NCBI GenBank assembly: GCA_019637635.1
Contig: JAHBVI010000025.1
Location: forward strand, 1-63,718
Direction: 5' to 3'
Length of the DNA stretch: 63,718 bases
Origin: Anaerolineae bacterium
Lineage (GTDB): Bacteria > Chloroflexota > Anaerolineae > Promineifilales > Promineifilaceae
The notes under the pieces are model-generated. The model made no database searches and had not been told where the DNA came from. It saw only the letters and a program-made list of their open reading frames with translations. Shown piece after piece: positions 54,657 through 62,297 of the stretch. The first letter of the stretch is position 1; each line of letters starts with the position of its first letter. The position numbers were made by a program, and so were the translations under genes.

Positions 54657-55096
54657 ATCGGGCTGACGCGGAAACCGGGTACGCCCAGTTTGTGCAACTG
54701 GTAGTACATAAAACAACCGGCACAGAAACCCAGGAACAGGTTGAGGCCAGCAAGAATGACCACCAGCCAGACCAGCGCCCAGCCAATGGTGGGCTGCCCG
54801 GCGAGCAGCGCCAGCGTGGCCAGGGCCACAAAAACGCCGCCCAAGCCCTGCGAAAAACGGTGTGGTTCCGGGTTGTCCTCGATGACCTGGGGCTTGACGA
54901 TGCCGGCCGGTTGCAGGATGTGTTGGTAGATGCGCTTGAAGAGGCCGAGGCCGGGCACGGCCGTGCCCAGCAACATCACCACCGCTACCACCGCCACCAA
55001 CCAGACCGCATCCAGCAAAAACGCCAGCACCAACAGCCCAATAATAAACGCCTGGTTCACTTTCAAAGCGGATTGATCAACTTTGCGTGTGGACAT
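54650..55096 (-). CDS. DUF4395 membrane protein
   Basis: A 148-aa protein of the DUF4395 family: VNQAFIIGLLVLAFLLDAVW, a second helix VAVVAVVMLLGTAVP, and FLGFCAGCFMYYQLHKLG near the end with a CxxC pair. DUF4395 proteins go with thioredoxin and thiosulfate/sulfur-handling genes. Probable membrane sulfur or redox carrier for the neighbouring pathway. Confidence 0.82.
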   Translation of the reverse strand: MSTRKVDQSALKVNQAFIIGLLVLAFLLDAVWLVAVVAVVMLLGTAVPGLGLFKRIYQHILQPAGIVKPQVIEDNPEPHRFSQGLGGVFVALATLALLAGQPTIGWALVWLVVILAGLNLFLGFCAGCFMYYQLHKLGVPGFRVSPIR

Positions 55097-55109
55097 GTCT
55101 TATCTCCGT

Positions 55110-55174
55110 AGAGATTGGAGTTTAGAGATTGGAGATTAAAGCAATCAATCTCCAATCTCTAATCTCTAATCTCC
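55110..55174. repeat. Heptamer array with cysO stop
   Basis: GAGATTG/GAGATTA units and inverted arms between DUF4395 and cysO. Its GGAGATTAG contains the cysO stop codon. Confidence 0.85.
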
Positions 55175-55447
55175 CCATCTCCCTCCGGCAATGGAAGGAA
55201 TAATCATCAACGTGTCATTCTCGCCAACGGCCGTTTCTGCCCCTTCCAGGTAGCGCACATCTTCCTGATTCAGGTAGATATTGACGAAGCTGCGCAGGTC
55301 TTCGCCTTCAAACAGATGTGGGCGCAGTTCTGGGTGCTGCGCGGTCAGGCTGCTCAAGGCCGCCCCCACCGTGCCGCCGCTGACAGACACCTGCGCGTTG
55401 TTGCCGGTATACGGCCGTAAGGGGGTGGGAATACGAATGGTTGCCAT
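55166..55447 (-). CDS. cysO: Ubiquitin-like sulfur carrier (CysO/MoaD/ThiS type)
   Basis: A 93-aa beta-grasp sulfur carrier: ATIRIPTPLRPYTG start, central FVNIYLNQEDVRYL and tail TLMIIPSIAGG. Normally the protein ends in GlyGly, which is thiocarboxylated. Here four extra residues, RWGD, follow, and the stop TAG is in a heptamer array. A JAMM protease (mec) next door could trim such a tail. MoeZ would activate it. It then donates sulfur to a cysteine synthase (CysM), as in Mycobacterium. Confidence 0.88.
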   Translation of the reverse strand: MATIRIPTPLRPYTGNNAQVSVSGGTVGAALSSLTAQHPELRPHLFEGEDLRSFVNIYLNQEDVRYLEGAETAVGENDTLMIIPSIAGGRWGD

Positions 55448-55467
55448 AGAATTAAATCTCCTTGCTG

Positions 55468-55612
55468 AAAAATGTTAGTGTCACGAAGCTTTCGCCACTC
55501 CCTTAAGACTACAACGGATGGAGAATTAAGCGGATAAATTTCCAGAGAGGAATCCGTTCATTTCTTTATCCGCTGTAGTCATGGCGAAAAACGAATGACA
55601 TTAACGAAAAAT
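55468..55612. repeat. Imperfect long inverted repeat (MITE-like)
   Basis: Nested pairs (GTTAGTGTCACG with CGAATGACATTAAC; TTTCGCCA with TGGCGAAA; GACTACA with TGTAGTC; GCGGATAAA with TTTATCCGC) span about 145 bp between mec and cysO. Possible non-autonomous element remnant. Confidence 0.6.
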
Positions 55613-55613
55613 A

Positions 55614-55672
55614 GAATTGAGATTAGGAGATTGAAAATCTCTCAATCTCCCAGTCTCTCAATCTCCTCAATT
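55614..55672. repeat. Heptamer array with mec stop
   Basis: GAGATTGAG/GAGACTG units and inverted AATCTCC units. The mec C-terminal codons and TGA lie in it. Confidence 0.8.
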
Positions 55673-56085
55673 ACCTCTTCCTCAAACCCAGACCGATCAC
55701 TCTTCAACTGCCATGACCGGCTGAATGTTGGTTCTGCTTTTAAGACCTGGGTGATCAAATAGGAATACCCCGGCCAACTGGCCCAGGCCAGATCACGCGG
55801 CGAGGCGACGGGTACATCATCCGGGTGGCTGTGAAAGACGCCAATCACGTCCAGGTCGCGGCTCATCGCTTCCAGTTCCGCCTGCTGCCACGCTTTGGGG
55901 TCAATCAGAAAGCGGATCGGTCTTTCTTCTTCTACAGGCCAGACATTGGGCATGGGCTGAATGTCGGTGACGATGTTGTCGCCATTTTCGACGCGCCCTA
56001 GCAGCAGGCCACACCCTTCATACGGGTAAGCGACCGCGCCATGTGCCTTGATCTGGTCATGAAGTTCTGCTGTCAGTTTTAACAC
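55642..56085 (-). CDS. mec: JAMM/MPN+ metalloprotease (Mec)
   Basis: A 147-aa Mov34/MPN-family protease with the JAMM motif: Glu in PYEGCGLLLGR, HSHP in VIGVFHSHPDDVPVASPRD with the distal Asp. It should cleave after the GlyGly of the CysO-like carrier, releasing cysteine from a CysO-Cys adduct (known for Mec of Mycobacterium) or trimming its tail. First gene of the operon after the SAM riboswitch. Its tail GD* is encoded by a heptamer array. Confidence 0.9.
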   Translation of the reverse strand: MLKLTAELHDQIKAHGAVAYPYEGCGLLLGRVENGDNIVTDIQPMPNVWPVEEERPIRFLIDPKAWQQAELEAMSRDLDVIGVFHSHPDDVPVASPRDLAWASWPGYSYLITQVLKAEPTFSRSWQLKSDRSGFEEEVIEEIERLGD

Positions 56086-56110
56086 AGTTAAATCTCAACA
56101 AATCATCGTT

Positions 56111-56159
56111 AGCGGAGTGCGCATCCTCAGATGCGCATCTGAGGATGCACACTCCGCTG
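56111..56159. repeat. Long palindrome between mec and the riboswitch
   Basis: AGCGGAGTGCGCATCCTCAG pairs with CTGAGGATGCACACTCCGCT (one mismatch), a stem of about 24 bp. Located in the mec 5' leader. Confidence 0.8.
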
Positions 56160-56180
56160 ATAAAATGTCCAACATGTCAA

Positions 56181-56215
56181 TAAAAAACGCCTTCCCGAAA
56201 GATAAGGAAGGCGTT
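56181..56215 (-). terminator. Intrinsic terminator of the SAM riboswitch
   Basis: On the minus strand AACGCCTTCC pairs with GGAAGGCGTT (10 bp), followed by TTTTTATTG. It lies between the aptamer and mec. Confidence 0.85.
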
Positions 56216-56231
56216 GGATTTTTTCATCCCT

Positions 56232-56397
56232 TCTCTCATCTTCCAGGTCAATTACCTTTTGGGTAATCATTACCCTTTGGTAATCCCTGCCGGATTTAGC
56301 ACCACTTCCATTTCGGATTACCGATTACGGATACCGATTACAGACGGTTGCTGAGGTTTCATCGGGCCGGTCCCTCAACCTCTCTTGATAAGATAAG
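56232..56397 (-). ncRNA. SAM-I (S-box) riboswitch
   Basis: On the minus strand: TTATCAAGAGAGGTTGAGGG, GACCGGCCCGATGAAACCTC, AGCAACC, then TGGTGCTAAATCCGGCAGGG and a closing GATGAGAGA. These match the S-box core (GAGGGA, GCCCGATGAA, CAGCAACC, GGTGCTAAATCC) and P1 pairing. A terminator follows at 56181-56215. Transcription of mec-cysO-DUF4395-thioredoxin-moeZ should fall when SAM is high. The P3 region holds CGGTAAT heptamers, an array inserted in a riboswitch. Confidence 0.93.
56314..56348. repeat. Heptamer array inside the SAM riboswitch
   Basis: On the minus strand TGTAATCGGTATCCG and TAATCGGTAATCCG sit between CAGCAACC and GGTGCTAAATCC, in the P3 region. This stem-loop varies in natural S-boxes. 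Confidence 0.7.
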
Positions 56398-56400
56398 CAG

Positions 56401-56430
56401 CATATAAAATTGTGACCGTGATCTTAACAA
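56401..56430 (-). promoter_or_regulatory. Promoter for the SAM-riboswitch operon
   Basis: Minus strand TTGTTA (56430-56425), 18-bp spacer, TATATG (56406-56401). Transcription would start just before the aptamer. Confidence 0.55.
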
Positions 56431-56469
56431 GAGAGAGATGGGGCGTCAAATGGTTGTTTTGACCAAGAG

Positions 56470-56551
56470 TTGCAGGTTGCAAGTGTGCAAGTTGCAGGTA
56501 TTTCCTTCTTCACCTGCCACCTGCCACCTGCCGCTTGCCACTTGCCATCTC
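56470..56551. repeat. Heptamer array of the TTGCAGG/CACCTGC type
   Basis: TTGCAGG, TTGCAAG and related units on one side, CACCTGC x3, CGCTTGC, CACTTGC on the other, with 7-bp period and inverted symmetry. It starts at the cysM stop. Confidence 0.85.
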
Positions 56552-57508
56552 CTACCCTTTCGTCCAAAACGCCTCGCTCATGTATTTCAGGCCGTCATCG
56601 GGCAGGATGGTGACGATCACACCCTCGTCCAATTCGCGGGCCACCTGAATGCTGGCGACGGCGGCGGCGGCCGCCGAGATGCCCACAAACAGCCCTTCCT
56701 GGCGCGCCAGGAAACGGGCCAGGGCGTAGGCGTCTTCGGTGCGCACGGCCGTGTCCCCATCCGCCAACTCCTCATCATAAATCCCCGGTTTGATGGCTGT
56801 AGCCATATGCTTTAACCCTTCCAGGCCGTTAAACGGACTGTCCGGCTGCATGGAGATGCACTGAATGGCCGGGTTTAGCTCCTTCAAGCGGCGGGTGGTG
56901 CCGGTGAAGGTGCCGCTGGTGCCCAGACCGGCCACAAAATGGGTAACACGGCCGTCCGTCTGCGCCCAAATCTCGTTGCCGGTGCTGTGGTAATGGGCCA
57001 GCCAACTGGCTTCATTGTTATACTGATTGGCGTAATAAATGGTGGGGTCGGCGGCGGCAATCTGGCGCGCTTCAATAATCGCCCCATCCGAACCTTCCAG
57101 CGGGTCGGTCAGGATGAGTTCCGCGCCATAAGCGCGCAAAATGGCGATGCGTTCCGGGCTGGCATTGGCGGGGAGGGTGAGCTTCACACGGTAGCCCCGC
57201 GCCGCACCGAACAGGGCATAGGCGATGCCCATATTGCCGGAGGTAGAGTCCAGCAGGGTCATACCCGGTTTTAGCAGCCCTTCCCGCTCCGCGGTGAGGA
57301 TGATGTTCAGCGCCGCCCGCGCTTTGACGGAGCCGCTGGGGTTAAACCATTCCGCTTTGGCGTACAGTTCAACGGTGGGGGGCAGGTGGTGCGCGACGGC
57401 CGTTTTCCGCAGCCGAATAAGCGGCGTGTTGCCAACCTGGGCTTCCAGAGTATGGGGTAAAATTTCTGCCGGAGCAGTTTGGGGAGGGTATGAGATTGTA
57501 GACAACAT
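56552..57508 (-). CDS. cysM: PLP-dependent cysteine synthase (CysM/CysK family), copy 2
   Basis: A 318-aa fold-type II PLP enzyme. PLP Lys is in WFNPSGSVKARAALN, substrate loop TLLDSTSGNMGIAYAL, phosphate-binding loop VAGLGTSGTFTGTTRRL. The product is cysteine from O-acetylserine or O-phosphoserine; the operon suggests CysO thiocarboxylate as sulfur donor. Note Ala after the PLP Lys (SVKARA) where the paralogue at 58598 has Asp (SVKDRA). ATG 57508 preferred over TTG 57517. Preceded by a leader with terminator and Cys-codon peptide. Confidence 0.88.
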   Translation of the reverse strand: MLSTISYPPQTAPAEILPHTLEAQVGNTPLIRLRKTAVAHHLPPTVELYAKAEWFNPSGSVKARAALNIILTAEREGLLKPGMTLLDSTSGNMGIAYALFGAARGYRVKLTLPANASPERIAILRAYGAELILTDPLEGSDGAIIEARQIAAADPTIYYANQYNNEASWLAHYHSTGNEIWAQTDGRVTHFVAGLGTSGTFTGTTRRLKELNPAIQCISMQPDSPFNGLEGLKHMATAIKPGIYDEELADGDTAVRTEDAYALARFLARQEGLFVGISAAAAAVASIQVARELDEGVIVTILPDDGLKYMSEAFWTKG

Positions 57509-57540
57509 ATTTTGCAAGTGAATCCTTCAGTTTTGACCAA

Positions 57541-57625
57541 TTGACAACAAAAAAACGGCCGCCGTCACCCAAAAGTGCGCGAGAACAACGTGTCGTTGCA
57601 CCGCGAGGGTCGCTGCTGCCGTTTT
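57541..57625 (-). terminator. Leader terminator upstream of cysM copy 2
   Basis: On the minus strand AAAACGGC (57625-57618) pairs with GCCGTTTT (57559-57552), with ACCC/GGGT next and an inner CGCG stem. It ends in a run of seven Ts. Leader segment GCGAGGG can instead pair with CCCTCGC in the terminator, a possible antiterminator. Confidence 0.65.
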
Positions 57626-57659
57626 CCTTTTCGTCAAAACTTCAGGATGGGAACGACAG

Positions 57660-57701
57660 CTAACGCCCTCGCTCCATACACCTGCAATATTGTCCGTTCA
57701 T
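57660..57701 (-). CDS. Candidate leader peptide with two Cys codons
   Basis: ATG 57701 encodes MNGQYCRCMERGR, stop TAG 57660. It has two Cys codons separated by Arg and an AAAAGG site 9 nt upstream. It sits between a strong promoter and a terminator before cysM. Ribosome stalling at Cys codons could set terminator or antiterminator folding. Not proven. Confidence 0.45.
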   Translation of the reverse strand: MNGQYCRCMERGR

Positions 57702-57743
57702 CACTAAATGCCTTTTCAAGTTTATTGAATCGTAACGTTTTCG

Positions 57744-57771
57744 AGTATAACAAAGCCGATTGCGGCGTCAA
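57744..57771 (-). promoter_or_regulatory. Promoter for the cysM leader
   Basis: Minus strand TTGACG (57771-57766), 16-bp spacer, TATACT (57749-57744). Confidence 0.75.
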
Positions 57772-57792
57772 GTAAACGTTTTGTAAGAGACA

Positions 57793-57826
57793 AGACCTGA
57801 CAGGTTTTTGGAAACCTGTCAGGTCT
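57793..57826. repeat. Palindromic repeat copy B
   Basis: AGACCTGACAGGTTT pairs with AAACCTGTCAGGTCT. It is 33/34 like copy A (27958-27991) in palindromic arms. It lies just after the YhhN stop and before the cysM promoter. Confidence 0.85.
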
Positions 57827-57832
57827 GTGCAG

Positions 57833-58567
57833 TCACTTAAGATATTGCACGGCCGTGCCCACCGAATACACAATCAGCATCTGCCCTGGCCCATAGGTCA
57901 GCCAGATCACATCACCAATCGAATTAAAAGTCAGACCGCTAAATAGTTGCGCCCCCAGGATCAAATCGCTAAACAAGAACAAAGCCGCCCCCACCGCCAG
58001 CAGCGTAAACGCCGGCGCTTGCAGCGCCAGCCCGCTGGCAAAACCGGCCGTGCTGGCCAGCAGCAGCGCATACGGCAGCGCCGCCCAATGCAGCACCGTT
58101 GTCTCCTGTCCCCGAAAAATGAGGAAATACCAGGCCACCACCGCCACCAGCAGCCACACGGCCAACGCCCCCCACCGCCGCGCCGGGTCATCCAGCCCTA
58201 CCTGATTGCTGTAGCGCACAATGGCGATGATGTACAAAATGTGGCCGATGCCAAAGGCCGTCATCCCGGCCAACACGTTGCGCCCACCGGGCAGCAAACC
58301 GGCCAGGATCAAATCACCCAAAAAGCCAAAGGTCATGCCGATGGCGATAAAAATGGCATAGCTTTTGGCCAGACCGGCAGGGACAAAAAAGTACCAGCTA
58401 AAGGCCGCCAGCACCAACGTGGCCGACGAAGCCATGCGCGCCCAGCGGGGCATGCGCTGCGTCACACTCTCGTGGCCGAACAAAAAACCGCCCAATAAAA
58501 AAACAGCCCACAGCAGCAAAAGTGCTATGAGCCAGTAACGTTGGGGATTTTCGAGATAGGAAAACAT
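57833..58567 (-). CDS. YhhN-family membrane protein (lysoplasmalogenase-like)
   Basis: A 244-aa protein with about eight membrane helices and the YhhN pattern (GFLGDLILAGLLPGGRN; FLFSDLILGAQLF). Family members include lysoplasmalogenase (TMEM86). Conserved Asp in GDLIL and SDLIL are present. It lies between the two cysteine-synthase genes on the same strand, 31 bp after the first; role there unclear. Confidence 0.88.
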   Translation of the reverse strand: MFSYLENPQRYWLIALLLLWAVFLLGGFLFGHESVTQRMPRWARMASSATLVLAAFSWYFFVPAGLAKSYAIFIAIGMTFGFLGDLILAGLLPGGRNVLAGMTAFGIGHILYIIAIVRYSNQVGLDDPARRWGALAVWLLVAVVAWYFLIFRGQETTVLHWAALPYALLLASTAGFASGLALQAPAFTLLAVGAALFLFSDLILGAQLFSGLTFNSIGDVIWLTYGPGQMLIVYSVGTAVQYLK

Positions 58568-58570
58568 GGG

Positions 58571-58616
58571 ATACCTCAGTAAAAAGTAGAAACGTTTCTA
58601 CTTTTTGCTGAGGTAT
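58571..58616. repeat. Palindrome at the 3' end of cysM copy 1
   Basis: ATACCTCAGTAAAAAGTAGA pairs with TCTACTTTTTGCTGAGGTAT (one mismatch), about 22 bp per arm, no real loop. One arm is the cysM coding end (Lys-Tyr-Leu-Ser-Lys-Lys-stop); the other is its inverted copy. Confidence 0.85.
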
Positions 58617-59530
58617 TTTAGCCCGTTATCCGGTAATACGGTAACAAAAACGCCGGATTGTTCGGCGCGGGCGCGGGCGACGGCGGCGGCTACGGCCGCA
58701 CCCGCCGAGGGGCCAACCAGGAGACCCTCTTTTTGGGCCAGGAGTTGCACCATGTGGCGGGCGGCGGCGGCGGTCACGGCCGTGTTTTCGTCGGCCAATG
58801 TCTCATCATAAATCGCCGGTTTAATGGCCGTGGGCATGTGCTTCAGACCGGCAATGCCATCGTGGGCGGTGGCGGGGTGGGCGGCAATACAGCGAATGGC
58901 CGGGTTATGCTCGCGCAACCGTAGGGTGACGCCGGTAAAGGTACCGCCGGAGCCAAGTGTGCTGATGAAGTGGGTGACACGGCCGTGTGTCTGCTGCCAT
59001 ATCTCCTCCCCCATGGGCAGGGCCGCCTGCCAGTTGGCCGGGTTGTCATACTGGTTGGCGTAAAAGAGAGTGGGGTCGGCGTTCGCCAGTTGCCGCGCCA
59101 GTTCAATAGCCCCGTCCGAACCGGCGGCAACATCCGAGAAAACCAGTTCCACACCATATTGCTGCAAGATAGCGATGCGCTCCGGCGTGGCGCTGGCGGG
59201 CAGCACCACTTTGAGTTTGTACCCCCGCGCCGCGCCCAACATGGCGTAGCTGATGCCCATGTTGCCAGAGGTGGAGTCAAGGATGGTCATACCGGGCCAG
59301 AGACGGCCGTCTTGCTCCGCCGCCTGGATGATACCCAACGCGGCCCGGTCTTTCACCGAACCGCTGGGGTTGAACCACTCCGCTTTGGCAAATAGTTGGA
59401 CGGTATCCGGCAGGCCGCAGGCGACGGCCGTGCGCTGTAAACTGAGCAATGGGGTATTCCCGACCTGGCTTTCCAGGCTGTGGGGGGCAAATTGGGTGCT
59501 GGTGGACAGTATCTCTTGCATGGTGAACAT
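58598..59530 (-). CDS. cysM: PLP-dependent cysteine synthase (CysM/CysK family), copy 1
   Basis: About 310 aa from ATG 59530 (ATG 59521 possible). PLP Lys in WFNPSGSVKDRAALG, substrate loop ILDSTSGNMGISYAM, phosphate loop STLGSGGTFTGVTLRL. About 60 percent similar to the copy at 56552, with the usual Asp after the PLP Lys. Its stop overlaps a palindrome. Probably a second cysteine synthase or O-phosphoserine sulfhydrylase. Confidence 0.88.
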   Translation of the reverse strand: MFTMQEILSTSTQFAPHSLESQVGNTPLLSLQRTAVACGLPDTVQLFAKAEWFNPSGSVKDRAALGIIQAAEQDGRLWPGMTILDSTSGNMGISYAMLGAARGYKLKVVLPASATPERIAILQQYGVELVFSDVAAGSDGAIELARQLANADPTLFYANQYDNPANWQAALPMGEEIWQQTHGRVTHFISTLGSGGTFTGVTLRLREHNPAIRCIAAHPATAHDGIAGLKHMPTAIKPAIYDETLADENTAVTAAAARHMVQLLAQKEGLLVGPSAGAAVAAAVARARAEQSGVFVTVLPDNGLKYLSKK

Positions 59531-59641
59531 GGCGGCAGTATAAGGCCGTGCCGCACCCGGTACTATCACCATGCAAAACATCCATTATTTTTATAGTTAC
59601 TATTTGCAATATCTATTATCTGGCATTTGGGGCATATCTGC

Positions 59642-61423
59642 TCAATGATACATCTCATCCAACCACCCTTCATATCGCGCTTCCATTTCACGCCGTTTCA
59701 GCTTCAAAGTTGGCGTCAGCAGGCCGTTTTCCACGCTCACCTCTTCCGGCAAGATGCGGAAATACTTGATCTGTTCGTAACGGGCCAGGGAAGCGTTGCC
59801 CTGGTCTACGATGCCTTGCACCAATGCCCTCACGTCGGCATCTTGTGTCAATTCTTCGTAAGGTAATGCGCCCTTACGGTGATCATTGGCCCAGGCGAGC
59901 AGGGCGTCGGGGTCGAGCGTAATGAGGGCCACCAGGTAGTTGCGCCGGTCGCCGTGTACCATGACCTGGCTGATGAGGGGGTGGCCCATCAGCAGATGCT
60001 CGATGTTGGCCGGGGCGATGTTTTTGCCGCCGGCCGTGACGATGATGTTTTTCTTGCGGTCGGTGATGCGCAGGTAGCCGTCGGCGTCCAGTTCGCCGAC
60101 GTCGCCGGTCTGGAACCAGCCATCGGCGGTGAAGGAGTCGCGGGTGGCGGCGGGGTCTTTGTAGTATTCGGTAAAGACGCCGGGGCCTTTGAGCAGGATT
60201 TCGCCATCGTCGGCAATTTTGACCTGTGAGTTGGGCAACGGCCGTCCCACTGTGCCAAATTTCACCTCCCCCGGCCGGTTCACCGTAATGGGGCTGGTCG
60301 TCTCCGTCAGGCCATAACCTTCATAGATGGGCAGGCCGATGGCGTCAAAAAAGTGCAGCAGTTCCAGGCTGATGGGGGCGGCGCCGGAACTCAGGTAACG
60401 CATCCGCCCGCCAAAGAGGGCGGCGCGTAATTTGCGATAGACCAGCCGCTCGTAAACGGCGTGTCTCAGCTTCAGGCTGAAGGGGATCGGCTGTTGATTA
60501 CGGCGGCGGTGGGCCACTTCATGACCGACGGCGAGGGCAGTGCGGGCCAGCTTTTGGCGGCGCGGGGGAGCCTGGTCAATACCGGTGAGCACGGCCGTGT
60601 GAATCTTCTCATACACACGCGGCACGGCCGACAGCACGGTGGGCTGCACCACTTTGCTCACCTCCACCAGTTTGCTCATATCAGTGAGATAGTAACCGGT
60701 AACGCCTACGGCCGTGCCAATATAATTCGATACCCGCTGCAACGAATGAGCCAGTGGCAGGTAGGTAATGCCTACGTCCTGCTCGTTCAGTTCCAGAAAT
60801 TCGGCCACCGTTTGTGCCACCTGCACCAGATTATTGTGACGCATAACGACGCCTTTAGGCGGGCCGGTGGTGCCGCTGGTGTAAATGAGGGCAGCCATAT
60901 CGTCCGGCTGCACCGCGTCGCGCAGTTCATCCGGCAGGTGGGGCTTTTGCGCCAGCCGGAATTTGCCCTGGGTGGCTACTTCATCCAGCGTCAGCCAGTC
61001 GCCTGGCGTCAGGCCATGGCTGTCTATGACCACGATTTTTTCCACAAATTCCGGTTCAGCCAGCCGCACTTTGTCGTATTGCGCCTTGTTTTCGGCGATG
61101 ACGATGCGTGTTTCGCTGTGGTCGAGGATGTAGCGGATTTGTTCGGCCGTGCTGGTGGGGTAAATGCCCACCACCACACCGCCAAAGCTCAAAATGGCGC
61201 CGTCAAACTGGCTCCACTCGGCGCGGGTGTTGCTGATGATGGCGATGCGGTCGCCTTTGGCCGCGCCCAACGCCACCAGCCCCAACGCCAGATTGGTGAT
61301 CAGGGTATAGTTTTCGGCGTGTGTAACCGGCTTATACCCATCCTGGCGCTGCATGTAATAGGCAACCTTCTCCCCTGACTGCTGCGCCCGCTGCCAGTTC
61401 AAATGTGCAATTGTCTGCCGCAT
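59642..61423 (-). CDS. Long-chain acyl-CoA synthetase (AMP-forming)
   Basis: A 593-aa ANL-superfamily enzyme that activates fatty acids to acyl-CoA. AMP-binding P-loop in ALIYTSGTTGPPKGVVMRH (about residue 180), motif EGYGLTETTSPITVN (about 370), C-terminal GWFQTGDVGELDADGYLRIT and the catalytic Lys region DRKKNIIVTAGGKNIAP. Start ATG 61423 with GAGG 5 nt upstream; ATG 61444 is nearer the inverted-repeat element. Resembles FadD15-like synthetases. Confidence 0.92.
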   Translation of the reverse strand: MRQTIAHLNWQRAQQSGEKVAYYMQRQDGYKPVTHAENYTLITNLALGLVALGAAKGDRIAIISNTRAEWSQFDGAILSFGGVVVGIYPTSTAEQIRYILDHSETRIVIAENKAQYDKVRLAEPEFVEKIVVIDSHGLTPGDWLTLDEVATQGKFRLAQKPHLPDELRDAVQPDDMAALIYTSGTTGPPKGVVMRHNNLVQVAQTVAEFLELNEQDVGITYLPLAHSLQRVSNYIGTAVGVTGYYLTDMSKLVEVSKVVQPTVLSAVPRVYEKIHTAVLTGIDQAPPRRQKLARTALAVGHEVAHRRRNQQPIPFSLKLRHAVYERLVYRKLRAALFGGRMRYLSSGAAPISLELLHFFDAIGLPIYEGYGLTETTSPITVNRPGEVKFGTVGRPLPNSQVKIADDGEILLKGPGVFTEYYKDPAATRDSFTADGWFQTGDVGELDADGYLRITDRKKNIIVTAGGKNIAPANIEHLLMGHPLISQVMVHGDRRNYLVALITLDPDALLAWANDHRKGALPYEELTQDADVRALVQGIVDQGNASLARYEQIKYFRILPEEVSVENGLLTPTLKLKRREMEARYEGWLDEMYH

Positions 61424-61433
61424 CACTTCCTCT

Positions 61434-61552
61434 TTTCCTGTCATTCCGAACGAAGTCTTCGGAGTGAGGAATCTTTCCCCTTAAACAGCCCAAAAGATTC
61501 CTCCCTTCGACAATCTCAGGGCAGTCTCTCGAAGACTCGTTGGAATGACAAT
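61434..61552. repeat. Imperfect inverted repeat, MITE-like
   Basis: TGTCATTCCGAACGAAGTCT...GAGGAATCTTT and AAAGATTCCTC...CGAAGACTCGTTGGAATGACA face each other over about 119 bp, between acyl-CoA synthetase and ThuA-like genes. Similar elements are common in environmental genomes as I recall. No ORF inside. Confidence 0.75.
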
Positions 61553-61565
61553 AGACGGCCGTGTC

Positions 61566-62219
<654 letters not shown>

Positions 62220-62241
62220 CTGTTTTGTCTCCTTGATCTTC

Positions 62242-62297
62242 GTGATGCGTGATGCGTGATGCGTGAAAAGTCACGGGTCACGCATCACGCATCACGT
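62242..62297. repeat. Heptamer array of the GTGATGC type
   Basis: GTGATGC x3 then an inverted arm CACGCATCACGCATCACG. It supplies the TGA and C-terminal codons of the aminotransferase. Confidence 0.9.

Noticed and set aside
60461..61378. Plus-strand frame opposite the acyl-CoA synthetase
   Set aside because: It lies wholly within a well-supported gene on the other strand and has a His/Arg-rich shadow composition.
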